Shown in pieces: positions 24,701 to 30,200 of a DNA stretch of 64,000 nt; positions within the stretch are counted from its first letter, which is position 1; every line of letters starts with the position of its first letter. A program made the translations under genes and the position numbers. Under the pieces are notes generated by a model. That model ran no database searches. It had not been told where the DNA came from and saw nothing but the letters and a program-made list of their open reading frames with translations. This DNA is from Cardinalis cardinalis (taxonomy: Eukaryota > Chordata > Aves > Passeriformes > Cardinalidae), in NCBI GenBank assembly GCA_014549065.1, contig JACDOX010000161.1, positions 826,198-890,197 of the forward strand. Direction: 5' to 3'.

Positions 24701-25685
24701 GCAATGGCTCATGATTTAAGCATAAATGGTTGCTATGATAGAGAAAAAAGAACAAAAAGATGATCACTTTCATACCCAGAGATTATAGGAATGAATTTGT
24801 TTTATTAAAAAATTCAATGTACTTTTGCAAAGAAGGATGTATGCACAAAATGCATACTTGAATTATTTTACTACAGATTTCAGCCTTAGTGTATGTTAGA
24901 CTCTAGGTAAATGCAATAATTCAAAGGCATTCTTAGATATCAATGTATTATTTATTTATAATATACTGCCCTGTTATTTACACACTTTATTTCCTAAACC
25001 ATTACAAAGAGCATCAACCACACACACAAGCATTCATGTTATATCTAACAGAACAGTTTCCTTCTCCGAAGTGATTAAGCATGTATAATATACAACATAT
25101 GCACATAACTTCCAGGACCATTCTGTTTTGCAGGGCTGCATCAGGAAGCAATTCATGCTATTTGCAGCTCCTGCTATGATTTAACTATTCAAACTGTATC
25201 TTAGCTCAATGAAAGAAGACTTTCAGTTACAGGATGGTATACCCTTAAATTATTTGAAAAAACATGGCAGTCACCCAATCCAGCTTCACAACCATTCTAA
25301 TGGGAACAGTTTTACAACCTGCTGCTAACTACATCTGAAAGAATAGAGAAATTAGCACTTCAGTCTAAATGCCACCATTTTGATGAGCTTTGGATTGTTG
25401 GAAACTTTCTTGTAGGAAGCTGGATTTCACAGCTTCATTAGATAAACTGTTAGGTATATACTTACCACATGCTTTACAGGCAACAGCACAAATCTCTTCT
25501 GCAACATATTCTCCAGCTGAAAATTGAAGGTAATCTCCTTCTGTCTTCCCAGGAGAATGATAAAGGTACACTTGAAGCAATGGCTCTGTCTGCTTGGGTG
25601 CACTGCTATTTCCACGGACGTCACCATTCTGGTGGACAGTAGAAGTTGCTGTACTTTCCATATTTGTCATTGTAAGACAAGCCAT
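597..25685 (-). CDS. JAK2: JAK2 tyrosine kinase, 15 spliced coding exons (5' two-thirds of the gene)
   Basis: JAK2 is a cytoplasmic tyrosine kinase bound to the membrane-proximal tails of cytokine receptors (erythropoietin, growth hormone, thrombopoietin, interferon-gamma families). It phosphorylates the receptors and STAT proteins. The visible part encodes 759 residues from 2277 nt: FERM (about 35-378, receptor binding), an SH2-like domain (about 399-480, invariant Arg424 in VLRCS), a linker with Ser521 and Lys537 (human S523 and K539), and JH2 from about 541 (glycine loop LGQGTF, Lys579, Val615, HGN with Asn671, Asn676, Asp697-Pro-Gly). Exon phases chain without error and all introns are GT-AG. 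Human numbering is two higher throughout. The last part of JH2 and the JH1 kinase are off the left edge, so the CDS is partial only because the window ends. Family assignment is by recognised near-identity to vertebrate JAK2 across every exon; JAK1, JAK3 and TYK2 fit far less well. Confidence 0.98.
749..2024 (-). other. JAK2 intron 16
   Basis: AT-rich intron of about 1.3 kb. A short A tract followed by CCCCACCCC near 1950-1970 is the only notable local composition. I see no gene and no repeat that I can name. Confidence 0.8.
2025..2163 (-). CDS. JAK2: JAK2 exon 16: residues 663-709, JH2 catalytic-like loop
   Basis: 139 nt, phase 0 to phase 1. Encodes EDKGLVHGNVCAKNILLI then REEDRKSGNLPFIKLSDPG. 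HGN replaces the HRD of active kinases, as in all JAK2 JH2 domains. Arg681 is human R683, mutated in human leukaemia. DPG (Asp697) stands in for DFG. Acceptor is TTTATAG, donor GTAAGT. Confidence 0.95.
2164..2929 (-). other. JAK2 intron 15
   Basis: Intron of about 0.77 kb. A G-rich patch at about 2665-2690 (runs of G within GGGGGTGGTGGGGGG) stands out on the plus strand. Nothing else was recognised. Confidence 0.75.
2930..3057 (-). CDS. JAK2: JAK2 exon 15: residues 620-662, JH2 hinge and helices D-E
   Basis: 128 nt, phase 1 to phase 0. Encodes NILVQEYVKFGSLDTYLK then INILWKLEVAKQLALAMHF. Tyr635 is human Y637. The acceptor TTATGAATCAG is preceded by a broken pyrimidine tract; the boundary is fixed by homology and by the A/AC codon (Asn620). 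Donor is GTAAGT. Confidence 0.94.
3058..5028 (-). other. JAK2 intron 14
   Basis: Intron of about 2 kb. It contains a 16-bp direct repeat (TAGATTTAATCTTTTA at 3272-3287 and 3300-3315). I see no gene or classified transposable element. Confidence 0.75.
5029..5116 (-). CDS. JAK2: JAK2 exon 14: residues 591-620, JH2 helix C and the V617 site
   Basis: 88 nt, the same length as human exon 14, phase 0 to phase 1. Encodes SFFEAASMMSQLSYKHLV then LNYGVCVCGEE. Val615 (GTT, window 5042-5044) is human V617, so the wild-type state is present. Phe592 and Phe593 correspond to human F594 and F595 of helix C. Acceptor is CCAAAAAG with a purine-rich approach, donor GTAAGT. Confidence 0.96.
5117..6488 (-). other. 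JAK2 intron 13
   Basis: Intron of about 1.4 kb, T-rich on the plus strand with poly-T runs near 5440 and 5665. A 102-codon open frame at 6018-6326 (minus) has no recognisable domain and looks accidental. Confidence 0.75.
6489..6623 (-). CDS. JAK2: JAK2 exon 13: residues 546-590, JH2 glycine loop and Lys579
   Basis: 135 nt, phase 0 both ends. Encodes EESLGQGTFTKIFRGVRK then QLHQTEVLLKVLDK, ending NYSE. It has the pseudokinase nucleotide loop, the beta-3 Lys579 (human K581) and Tyr568 (human Y570, an inhibitory autophosphorylation site). Acceptor is CCTTTTAG. The donor GAG/GTTGGT is weak. Confidence 0.95.
6624..7122 (-). other. JAK2 intron 12
   Basis: Intron of about 0.5 kb between the linker exon and the JH2 glycine-loop exon. 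I see nothing in it beyond splice signals. Confidence 0.8.
7123..7250 (-). CDS. JAK2: JAK2 exon 12: residues 503-545, SH2-JH2 linker
   Basis: 128 nt, phase 1 to phase 0. Encodes KSNLLVFRSNSVSDVPSSP and NQMVFHKIRNEDLIF. This is the hinge in which human exon 12 polycythaemia mutations cluster: Lys537 here is human K539, and Asn540/Glu541 are human N542/E543. Ser521-Pro matches the inhibitory phosphosite human S523. Acceptor is TTCTCCCAG, donor GTAAGT. Confidence 0.95.
7251..8410 (-). other. JAK2 intron 11, part downstream of the CR1 insertion
   Basis: AT-rich intron sequence. It contains a perfect 11-bp inverted repeat (AACCAGTTTTG at 8256-8266, complement at 8277-8287) able to form a hairpin with a 10-nt loop. 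No gene seen. Confidence 0.7.
8411..9265 (-). mobile_element. CR1 LINE fragment, 3' end, in JAK2 intron 11
   Basis: GC-rich island in an AT-rich intron. Read on the minus strand it ends in the typical avian CR1 3' terminus (GTCCCCTCCAACTCA.. followed by GTGATTCTG-type repeats). Upstream it carries the CR1 3' coding and untranslated block, recognisable on the plus strand from the complement of the motifs about lung-like lists of short CT-rich phrases (TTCTCCAGGCTGAACA, GGCTGCCCCAGTGCAGAG). It is 5'-truncated, as most CR1 copies are. Open frames here (for example 8736-9167 plus) are by-products of the repeat. Family level is certain; I cannot give the subfamily. Confidence 0.93.
9360..9546 (-). 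CDS. JAK2: JAK2 exon 11: residues 441-503, SH2 C-terminal half
   Basis: 187 nt, phase 0 to phase 1. Begins RDSTTDYKHCLITKNENG, then YNLSGTKRSFSNLKDLLT, and ends QFIKCCPPKPK. It completes the SH2-like domain and starts the SH2-JH2 linker. Acceptor is TTTTTTTGCAG, donor GTAAGA. Split codon G/AT gives Asp503 with exon 12. Confidence 0.95.
9547..11201 (-). other. JAK2 intron 10
   Basis: Intron of about 1.65 kb with no repeat I can name and no gene. Short open frames at 10224-10496 and 10749-11015 (plus) show no domain or homology that I recognise. Confidence 0.75.
11202..11313 (-). CDS. JAK2: JAK2 exon 10: residues 403-440, SH2 N-terminal half
   Basis: 112 nt, phase 2 to phase 0. Encodes MDFAISKLKKAGNQTGFY, then VLRCSPKDFKKYFLTFAIE. 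Arg424 of VLRCS is the SH2 beta-B arginine (human R426). Acceptor is TTACTGCAG. The donor is GAG/GTTTGT, weaker than consensus. Confidence 0.95.
11314..12014 (-). other. JAK2 intron 9
   Basis: AT-rich intron of 0.7 kb. Only splice signals and A tracts are visible. Confidence 0.8.
12015..12172 (-). CDS. JAK2: JAK2 exon 9: residues 351-402, FERM F3 to SH2 linker
   Basis: 158 nt, phase 0 to phase 2. Encodes ..LREALSFVSLIDGYYRLT and ADAHHYLCKEVAPPSVLE, ending CHGPI plus TT. Acceptor is TTGAACAG, donor GTAAGT. With the first base of exon 10 the split codon is TTC (Phe403). The human protein as I recall it has Ser at this place. Confidence 0.95.
12428..12553 (+). mobile_element. CR1 3'-end fragment in JAK2 intron 8
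   Basis: About 125 bp matching the avian CR1 3' untranslated end in plus orientation: GCCCATGGCAGGGGTGTTGG, then AAAGTCCCTCCCAACTCCAA, then CCATTCCACAATTCTATGAA. The last part is the CR1 terminal octamer repeat. It is a severely 5'-truncated copy. Confidence 0.9.
12554..13224 (-). other. JAK2 intron 8, stretch between CR1 fragment and LTR
   Basis: AT-rich intronic sequence of about 0.67 kb. I see no gene. Part of the 3' end could belong to the neighbouring LTR, whose left border I could not fix. Confidence 0.6.
13225..13989 (+). mobile_element. Endogenous retrovirus LTR (avian type) with internal tandem repeats, intron 8
   Basis: A block of higher GC content. It has degenerate units containing CTGCAGCCCATG and GGAGAAGTTCATGGAGGAC, then AATAAA at 13724-13729, then the conserved avian LTR end (AGCCTTTCATTGCATTTTCTC, GGTGGGCACCTGG.., CCACCCCACA). 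The 3' border at CA (13988-13989) fits an LTR terminus. The 5' border is uncertain. Two perfect 18-bp units (13558-13593) form part of the internal repeat. A 115-codon open frame (13275-13622) runs through the repeat and is not a viral gene. No internal retroviral genes flank it, so it is a solo or partial LTR. Family assignment is from memory of similar bird repeats. Confidence 0.75.
13990..14532 (-). other. JAK2 intron 8, exon 8-proximal part
   Basis: AT-rich sequence. It includes the open readthrough frame beyond the exon 8 donor (14446-14532, minus). No repeat or gene is recognised. Confidence 0.7.
14533..14652 (-). CDS. JAK2: JAK2 exon 8: residues 311-350, FERM F3
   Basis: 120 nt (40 codons), both ends phase 0, encoding DLQTYCDFPDIIDVSIKQ and ..IVTIHKQDSKNL. 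Acceptor is TGTTGCAG. The donor reads CTG/GTCTGT, which departs from the usual GTRAGT at positions +3 and +4. The boundary is fixed by where homology to JAK2 stops and by the phase-0 start of exon 9. The reading frame stays open for about 30 codons into the intron. Confidence 0.93.
14653..16392 (-). other. JAK2 intron 7
   Basis: AT-rich intron of about 1.7 kb. Its only notable content is the CA microsatellite at 15976-15995. No gene seen. Confidence 0.8.
15976..15995. repeat. (CA)10 microsatellite
   Basis: Ten uninterrupted CA units in JAK2 intron 7, likely length-polymorphic between individuals. Confidence 0.95.
16393..16714 (-). CDS. JAK2: JAK2 exon 7: residues 203-310, FERM F2-F3
   Basis: The longest exon here: 322 nt, phase 2 to phase 0. 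It begins SYKMFLPKCVRAKIQDYH, continues through LTRKRIRYRFRKFIQQFG and the basic NLKLKYLINLETLQ segment, and ends CETLGEQ within the FERM F3 (PH-like) lobe. Acceptor is TATTCACAG, donor GTAATT. The exon has no in-frame stop. Confidence 0.96.
16715..17234 (-). other. JAK2 intron 6, exon 7-proximal part
   Basis: About 0.5 kb of AT-rich sequence without a recognisable gene. It may include further diverged CR1 sequence next to the clearer fragment. Confidence 0.6.
17235..17632 (+). mobile_element. Diverged CR1 LINE fragment in JAK2 intron 6
   Basis: Plus-orientation CR1 3' region, older than the intron 11 copy. Recognisable pieces are TTGTTCAGCCTGGAGAAAAG, GGGGAATCTCCATATCTGGA and GATCTGATGACATCTAGAAG, in the order of the CR1 3' end. 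Substitutions are frequent and there is no clean terminal octamer. Confidence 0.75.
17900..18045 (-). CDS. JAK2: JAK2 exon 6: residues 155-203, FERM F2
   Basis: 146 nt, phase 0 to phase 2. Encodes WRADFLDGWVQMPVTHET, then QEECLGMAVLDMMRVAKE, and ends at YNSI. Tyr199 corresponds to human Y201. Acceptor is TTTCTCAG, donor GTGATT. Codon 203 (AG/C, Ser) is completed by exon 7. Confidence 0.95.
18046..18451 (-). other. JAK2 intron 5
   Basis: Intron of 0.4 kb. I see nothing beyond splice signals. Confidence 0.85.
18452..18569 (-). CDS. JAK2: JAK2 exon 5: residues 115-154, FERM F1-F2
   Basis: 118 nt, phase 2 to phase 0. Encodes FYFPHWYCSGSNRAYRYG and ..LDDLVMSYLFAQ, entering the helical FERM F2 lobe. 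Tyr117 corresponds to human Y119, a regulatory autophosphorylation site. Acceptor is CCTACCAG, donor GTATGC. Confidence 0.95.
18570..19355 (-). other. JAK2 intron 4
   Basis: Intron of 0.79 kb with one ambiguous base (N) at 19268. A 97-codon open frame at 18780-19073 (plus) has no recognisable domain. No repeat identified. Confidence 0.8.
19356..19479 (-). CDS. JAK2: JAK2 exon 4: residues 74-115, FERM F1
   Basis: 124 nt, phase 1 to phase 2. Encodes ..PVYHNMFALMSETDRMWY and PPNHIFHVDETT, the rest of the FERM F1 ubiquitin-like lobe. Acceptor is CATGTAG, donor GTAATC. The split codons G/GT (Gly74) and AG/G (Arg115) join correctly with exons 3 and 5. Confidence 0.95.
22461..22536. repeat. AT-rich palindromic tandem block
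   Basis: Repeated variants of TATAGTATA and a perfect 12-bp palindrome TACTATATAGTA. The DNA could extrude as a cruciform, and the block is likely unstable in length. Confidence 0.8.
23376..23411. repeat. Interrupted CA microsatellite followed by an A tract
   Basis: CA units broken by CT and TA steps, then A9. The surrounding 100 bp are also strongly C/A-biased, which opens accidental reading frames (23262-23719) rich in His, Thr and Lys. Confidence 0.9.
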
Positions 25686-25716
25686 AGTTTGTTCTGGTTC
25701 TGTTCAGAGCATCTGC
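25466..25716 (-). CDS. JAK2: JAK2 exon 3: 5' UTR end, start codon, residues 1-73
   Basis: The coding part is 25466-25685 (220 nt, ending in phase 1). It starts MACLTMTNME and ends ..VACKACG, leading into the FERM F1 lobe (QVYLYHSPGK, GEYVAEEIC). The donor is GTAAGT. About 31 nt of 5' UTR precede the ATG, after a TTTCAG acceptor. Human JAK2 begins with two extra residues (Met-Gly), but here the in-frame codon before ATG is ACT and no earlier in-frame ATG exists in the exon, so this Met is the start. A second AG lies 4 nt inside the acceptor (exon start 25712 instead of 25716). Confidence 0.95.
25704..25712 (-). promoter_or_regulatory. Two-codon upstream ORF (ATG CTC TGA) in the JAK2 5' leader
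   Basis: Directly after the exon 3 acceptor the leader reads ATG CTC TGA. It lies in another frame, 18 nt before the JAK2 start codon. Such a minimal uORF can reduce initiation at the main start or force reinitiation. The uORF is seen in sequence; any effect on translation is inference. The ATG is poorly placed if the downstream acceptor is used, because the exon would then begin exactly at it. Confidence 0.5.
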
Positions 25717-26624
25717 CTGAAAGAAATGTAAGAAATACTTCTTGACTAGCTGAACTTGGTTTTATTTGTAATATTCATATTCGGTGACAGTACTGTTCTA
25801 ACACTGAAAAAGCATTAGAACTTGAAGAAAAGCAAATAGCTTAGGTGGTTTACGAAAAGCTACATTTCTCTTCAATTTACTACATAGCCCTAGATGAAAA
25901 GTAACTGACAGTATTAGAGGAAAAAAACAAAACATAAACTGGGAGTCCAGATAGAGGATTATCACTTTTCACTGGATTTTAGACAGCATGTGCTCACCTG
26001 CAACATGCTAATTAAACCTGAAAGCCAAAAGAATTGTTTTAATGAGATATGTACAACTCATTTTACTCCCAATTTAAACTTAGAAGACAAAAAAAAAAAA
26101 CTAGCACTGATGAAGAAAAGGATAGAAATAGCACCTTGCAGCTGAGTTTTCCTTGTAAGCAGACACTTCAAAAAAGTGCTGAGATGAGAATCTAACAGAC
26201 ATGGTTTATACCTAGGAATGGGAGATCTTCCAAGACCACCTTCTTTCAGAAAAAAAAATAATTTAATCTGCCATCAAAATAACAGTCCTCTCTGATAAAT
26301 GTAACCAAAGAAGATTAATAATGTAATAAATAACCACAGATATACCTGATAATGAAAAAAAAAGTTTAAAAATGTGAGATTAGATAGCATATTCCAAAAG
26401 CCAGTTGAAGAATATCTTTGCTTCTCTGTGACTGCATTATAATTTTAATTGGTATAATCCCTGCTTAAGAAAAAATCTTAGATAACAGTAAAAAAAGCTT
26501 GCTTTTTATTAGAAGTTATTCCAAGTAGCTACCACCTGGAATTCTGCATTTCTTATTCTGAAAATGCAGAATAGGCTCAAACAAGACAATTAAAAATATT
26601 TGATTTTTTAGAATCAAAGTATGG
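25717..26624 (-). other. Intron upstream of JAK2 exon 3, proximal part
   Basis: Immediately 5' of the first coding exon. It holds the pyrimidine tract and acceptor (TTTCTTTCAG) and then AT-rich sequence. No exon or promoter signature is seen. Confidence 0.7.
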
Positions 26625-27225
26625 TTTGGGCCACAATAATGTTGCCCTGACGCCTCCTTCTCTTTGTGCTGAACAACCCTAACTGCCTCAGCCCTTCCTC
26701 ATGGAAGAGGCACTCCAGCCCTCTGTTTTTGTGGCCCTTCTCTGGACTCACTCCAAATGTTCCCTGTCTTTCCTGTGCTAGGGGCCCCAGAGCTGGACAC
26801 AGGACTCCAAGTGCAGTCTCACAAAAACACAGCAGAAGAGGAGAATCACACCCCGTGACCTGCTGGCAATGCTTCTTTGAATATGGTGAAATTGATTTTC
26901 TGAGGTGCCAGTGCACATTGCCAGCTCACACCTCAGTTTTTATCTACCAGGATCCACAAGCCCTCATCCACAGGGCTGCTCTCAAATCCATTCATCCTCC
27001 AGCCTGTACTGATCCTGGAAATTGCTCTAACCTAGATGCAAGACCAGGTGCACTTGGCGTTGTTTAACTTCATGAGTTTCCCACTGAATCACTTCTCAGG
27101 TCTGCCAAGGGGCCTCTGGATTGGTGTCCCTGCCCTCAGCCCCTTCAGCTGCACTAGTCAACTCAGTGTCATTCCCAAACTCACTAAGGGTCTGCATGTT
27201 GCTGCTTAAGATATTGAATGGTTAA
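26625..27225 (-). mobile_element. CR1 LINE fragment
   Basis: GC-rich block in AT-rich DNA, minus orientation. Plus-strand landmarks are GTGGCCCTTCTCTGGACTCA, CAGAGCTGGACACAGGACTC, AGGTCTGCCAAGGGGCCTCT and AACTCACTAAGGGTCTGC, all typical of the complement of the avian CR1 3' region. The very 3' terminus is missing at the left border. Accidental frames cross it on both strands. Confidence 0.9.
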
Positions 27226-30200
27226 TAAGGATATTGTACTTGAAAATGTAAATGCCTAAGTTAAAATATGTTTATTGTTCTGCATAGGCATATGGGTGTC
27301 ACATTCTTAATGCATTATTTTCAATAGCTTTTGTTTGTATTGAACTATGTTGCTTTATCAGGAAAAAGCTGTTTGGAACATGTCCTGGGTTGTTTTTTTT
27401 TAATTTTCTGTTCCTAACTAGAATTATCTAAGAAAGGATGAGTGTATGAATATTAATTAATGTGGGCTAAAGATGACGTGTGGAAACCACAACAGTTATA
27501 TCAGCAGGAAAAAAAGGCTGAACGTCTTAAATAAGGAAAACATTAACTTAATGAGTTTTGAGATGACAAAAATATTCAATTACATAAACAAGAGGATAAG
27601 ACTGTGTTACCATTACGCTAATTCTGGGGGAAAGAGAAAAGAAAAAAGATACCATCACCAAGTGAAAAATGCATCCTTTTATTTCCCAAACTAAGCAACA
27701 CAAAGAACCAGTGTATTATAGATACATAAATACGAATGTCTAGACGCAAATATCATTCACTACATTACTTAGGCCCTTATGTAGGGGATACACAGATTTC
27801 CTGTGCCTCATTTACAAAGCCAGCCACTATTAACTGAAAAGATATGTGCTTTTAGCTCCAAAGGTAGCACAGGTAACAAGTACAAGTTTAACTAAGGAAA
27901 AAAAGCATACCTCCTCACTCAACAAGGAATAATTGTTTTTTAGAAGAAAAAAAACCCACATGACTATAAACATTATATTTAAAAGATTTCTCACTACCTT
28001 TGTCAACATTATGCAAGACATAACGTTTGTGCTCTACAACTTGCTTTTATAAAACACTCACAGCTTTAATACCACAGGGGACCATCTTCAATTACTACAT
28101 CTTTAATTACTACAGTAGTTTTCCCAAAATACACTGAAATTAACCCCCTGTTTATTCAAACCTTAACCTGAACTGACAGATTTTTCATCTTTGTCACTCG
28201 GCTTTATGTCTATCCAAAACTGAATGGAAATGTAATTTGTCAACCTAACTGAAAATTTGTCCAGTTTCAGAAGTGTACTAAACACACGTGCTTGTGTCTG
28301 CCTTTCCTTCATAAAGTCTGTGTATTTACAACATATTTGTCTTTTCAATAAACTCCCATCATTCCTTCTTTGTTTCTATATTTAAAAAATTGATAAACCA
28401 AGAAGGCAACCTTGCTTAATCACACCTAAGAATGCAAAATACCAATGATATGCAGTAAAAAATGCAAAGTAAATACTATACTCTGCTCTATTTGTCGCGC
28501 TAATTTCAAAGGTTCCATGTGACAACGTGAAAAAAATCTCAAGAGATACTATTTGTAAAATTGTGTCATCACTTCAAATGAAAAAACTTTCAAGTTTCAA
28601 GTTTGTCTTTTATGTTAAAGTGCAGACAAAGCAGGTGAAACGAAGAAATAGTCCTACATTATTTTCTTCACTGAAAATAGAAACCATGTTTTCTTGGCCT
28701 CTGCCTTATACATAAGCAGTTACATGGGCAGAGCCTCAGGTGCAAAGTAACTGAAAGACAAGGTCACCACTCGCTGGTGAAAACAAAACAAAAGTTCTTT
28801 CACCTGTTTTTCTTATCAGACAAGTCTCAAATTGGGCACACTTAGTTTTCCCTGCTTTGGTCCATTCAGAGACCACTATATTAGCACAACAGAAACACTA
28901 AACATGGCAAAAAAATTAACTGCTGTTGATATAGTATATTTGAAATATGACATATTCTTCTGATGGAGCTAAGCATTTTGAGACTAAATATACTGGGAGA
29001 CAGTAGCATACCTGTTCACAAAACTCACTCAGTATAATTTTCTGGGGTATATGGATTTGTTCATATTGTAATTCAAAACAATTTCTGTGTTTTTGTAAAG
29101 AATGTAAATAATTCTCACTGTTGTATGAAAGGATTTAACATATTCAGAAAGAGACTTTTGTAGATAAGTTACTCAGTACCACAAAGGTATTTGTTTGAAC
29201 AACAAAACCCCCTATACCAAGTCCACACACATATCAGAGTGGACGTCTTACATAATGAAGGCTCAATGAAAAAAATGGCCGAACCAATTATCCAAGTAAT
29301 AAATAGGAATAGGTAACAAAGTCTGAGGTAAGGATGATGTTTTGGAGATGACAACTACTAGCTGTAAGAGATGTGATTCTGGTACTGATGAAGAGATTAT
29401 TTGATTCAATAGAATTATTTTATGTTCCTAATACAGATAATATGTTAAGCCATGGCTTCTAAAGGATAAGATTAATCATTCTATACACTGCTCAAACCAC
29501 AATCACCAGCATCTACAATGGAACATGTCTACATACAATTCTCTGTTGATGTTTGCATCAGCAATGCACCTGAAAATTATTTTCACCAGCCACACTGTGC
29601 TGCAGTAATTCAGTAATTTTAAGTCAACCATCAAGAAACTGGTTAATGAGATCGAAAATCATGACTCACAGAAGACATGGAGGACATACAAAATTCTCAC
29701 AATTCAATAATATATATCACTCACAGCCTTCAAAAGATTGGTTTTCAACTTACAGGGTTTCTTTTTGGGGAGGGGGGTGGCGGGAGCATTTGAGGCAACG
29801 GGTGGCTCTTGAAGGGAAGCCTCCTGAGCCAGGGTCTTTAGCCATACCACTTCAAATGTATAATTTCAAAGATTTAAAAATGAGAGCATCCTCTCACTAC
29901 AGATAAATCCTCAACAGTTAATTACCTTTTTATCACTTGAGAAATCTGTGAACTAAACATGGGAGTGATGAAGCCCTTTCAATAAGCATGTCACAAGACA
30001 TCAACTTGCTGCAGGAATCCACAGAAAGTCAGACAAAGCAGGCAAACATGCACAGCTGGAACATAATGTATCTGCATTAAAAGTACAATATTAAAAAAAA
30101 CTGTTAATGGCTGTGAACAATACATAATGCGTGATTATTGAAGAAATCAAATCTGCTTTTAGACACAGATGAAGTGATCCCCTCCTGTCTTATTTGCCCA

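Larger units (their letters stand above)
19480..25465 (-). other. JAK2 intron 3 (6 kb)
   Basis: The largest intron between coding exons. It holds an AT-rich palindromic block (22461-22536) and a CA-rich microsatellite (23376-23411). Otherwise I recognise no transposable element or gene, which is notable beside the repeat-filled region upstream of exon 3. Confidence 0.75.

Noticed and set aside
26614..27067. Open frames on both strands (100 and 133 codons)
   Set aside because: Both are inside a CR1 fragment.
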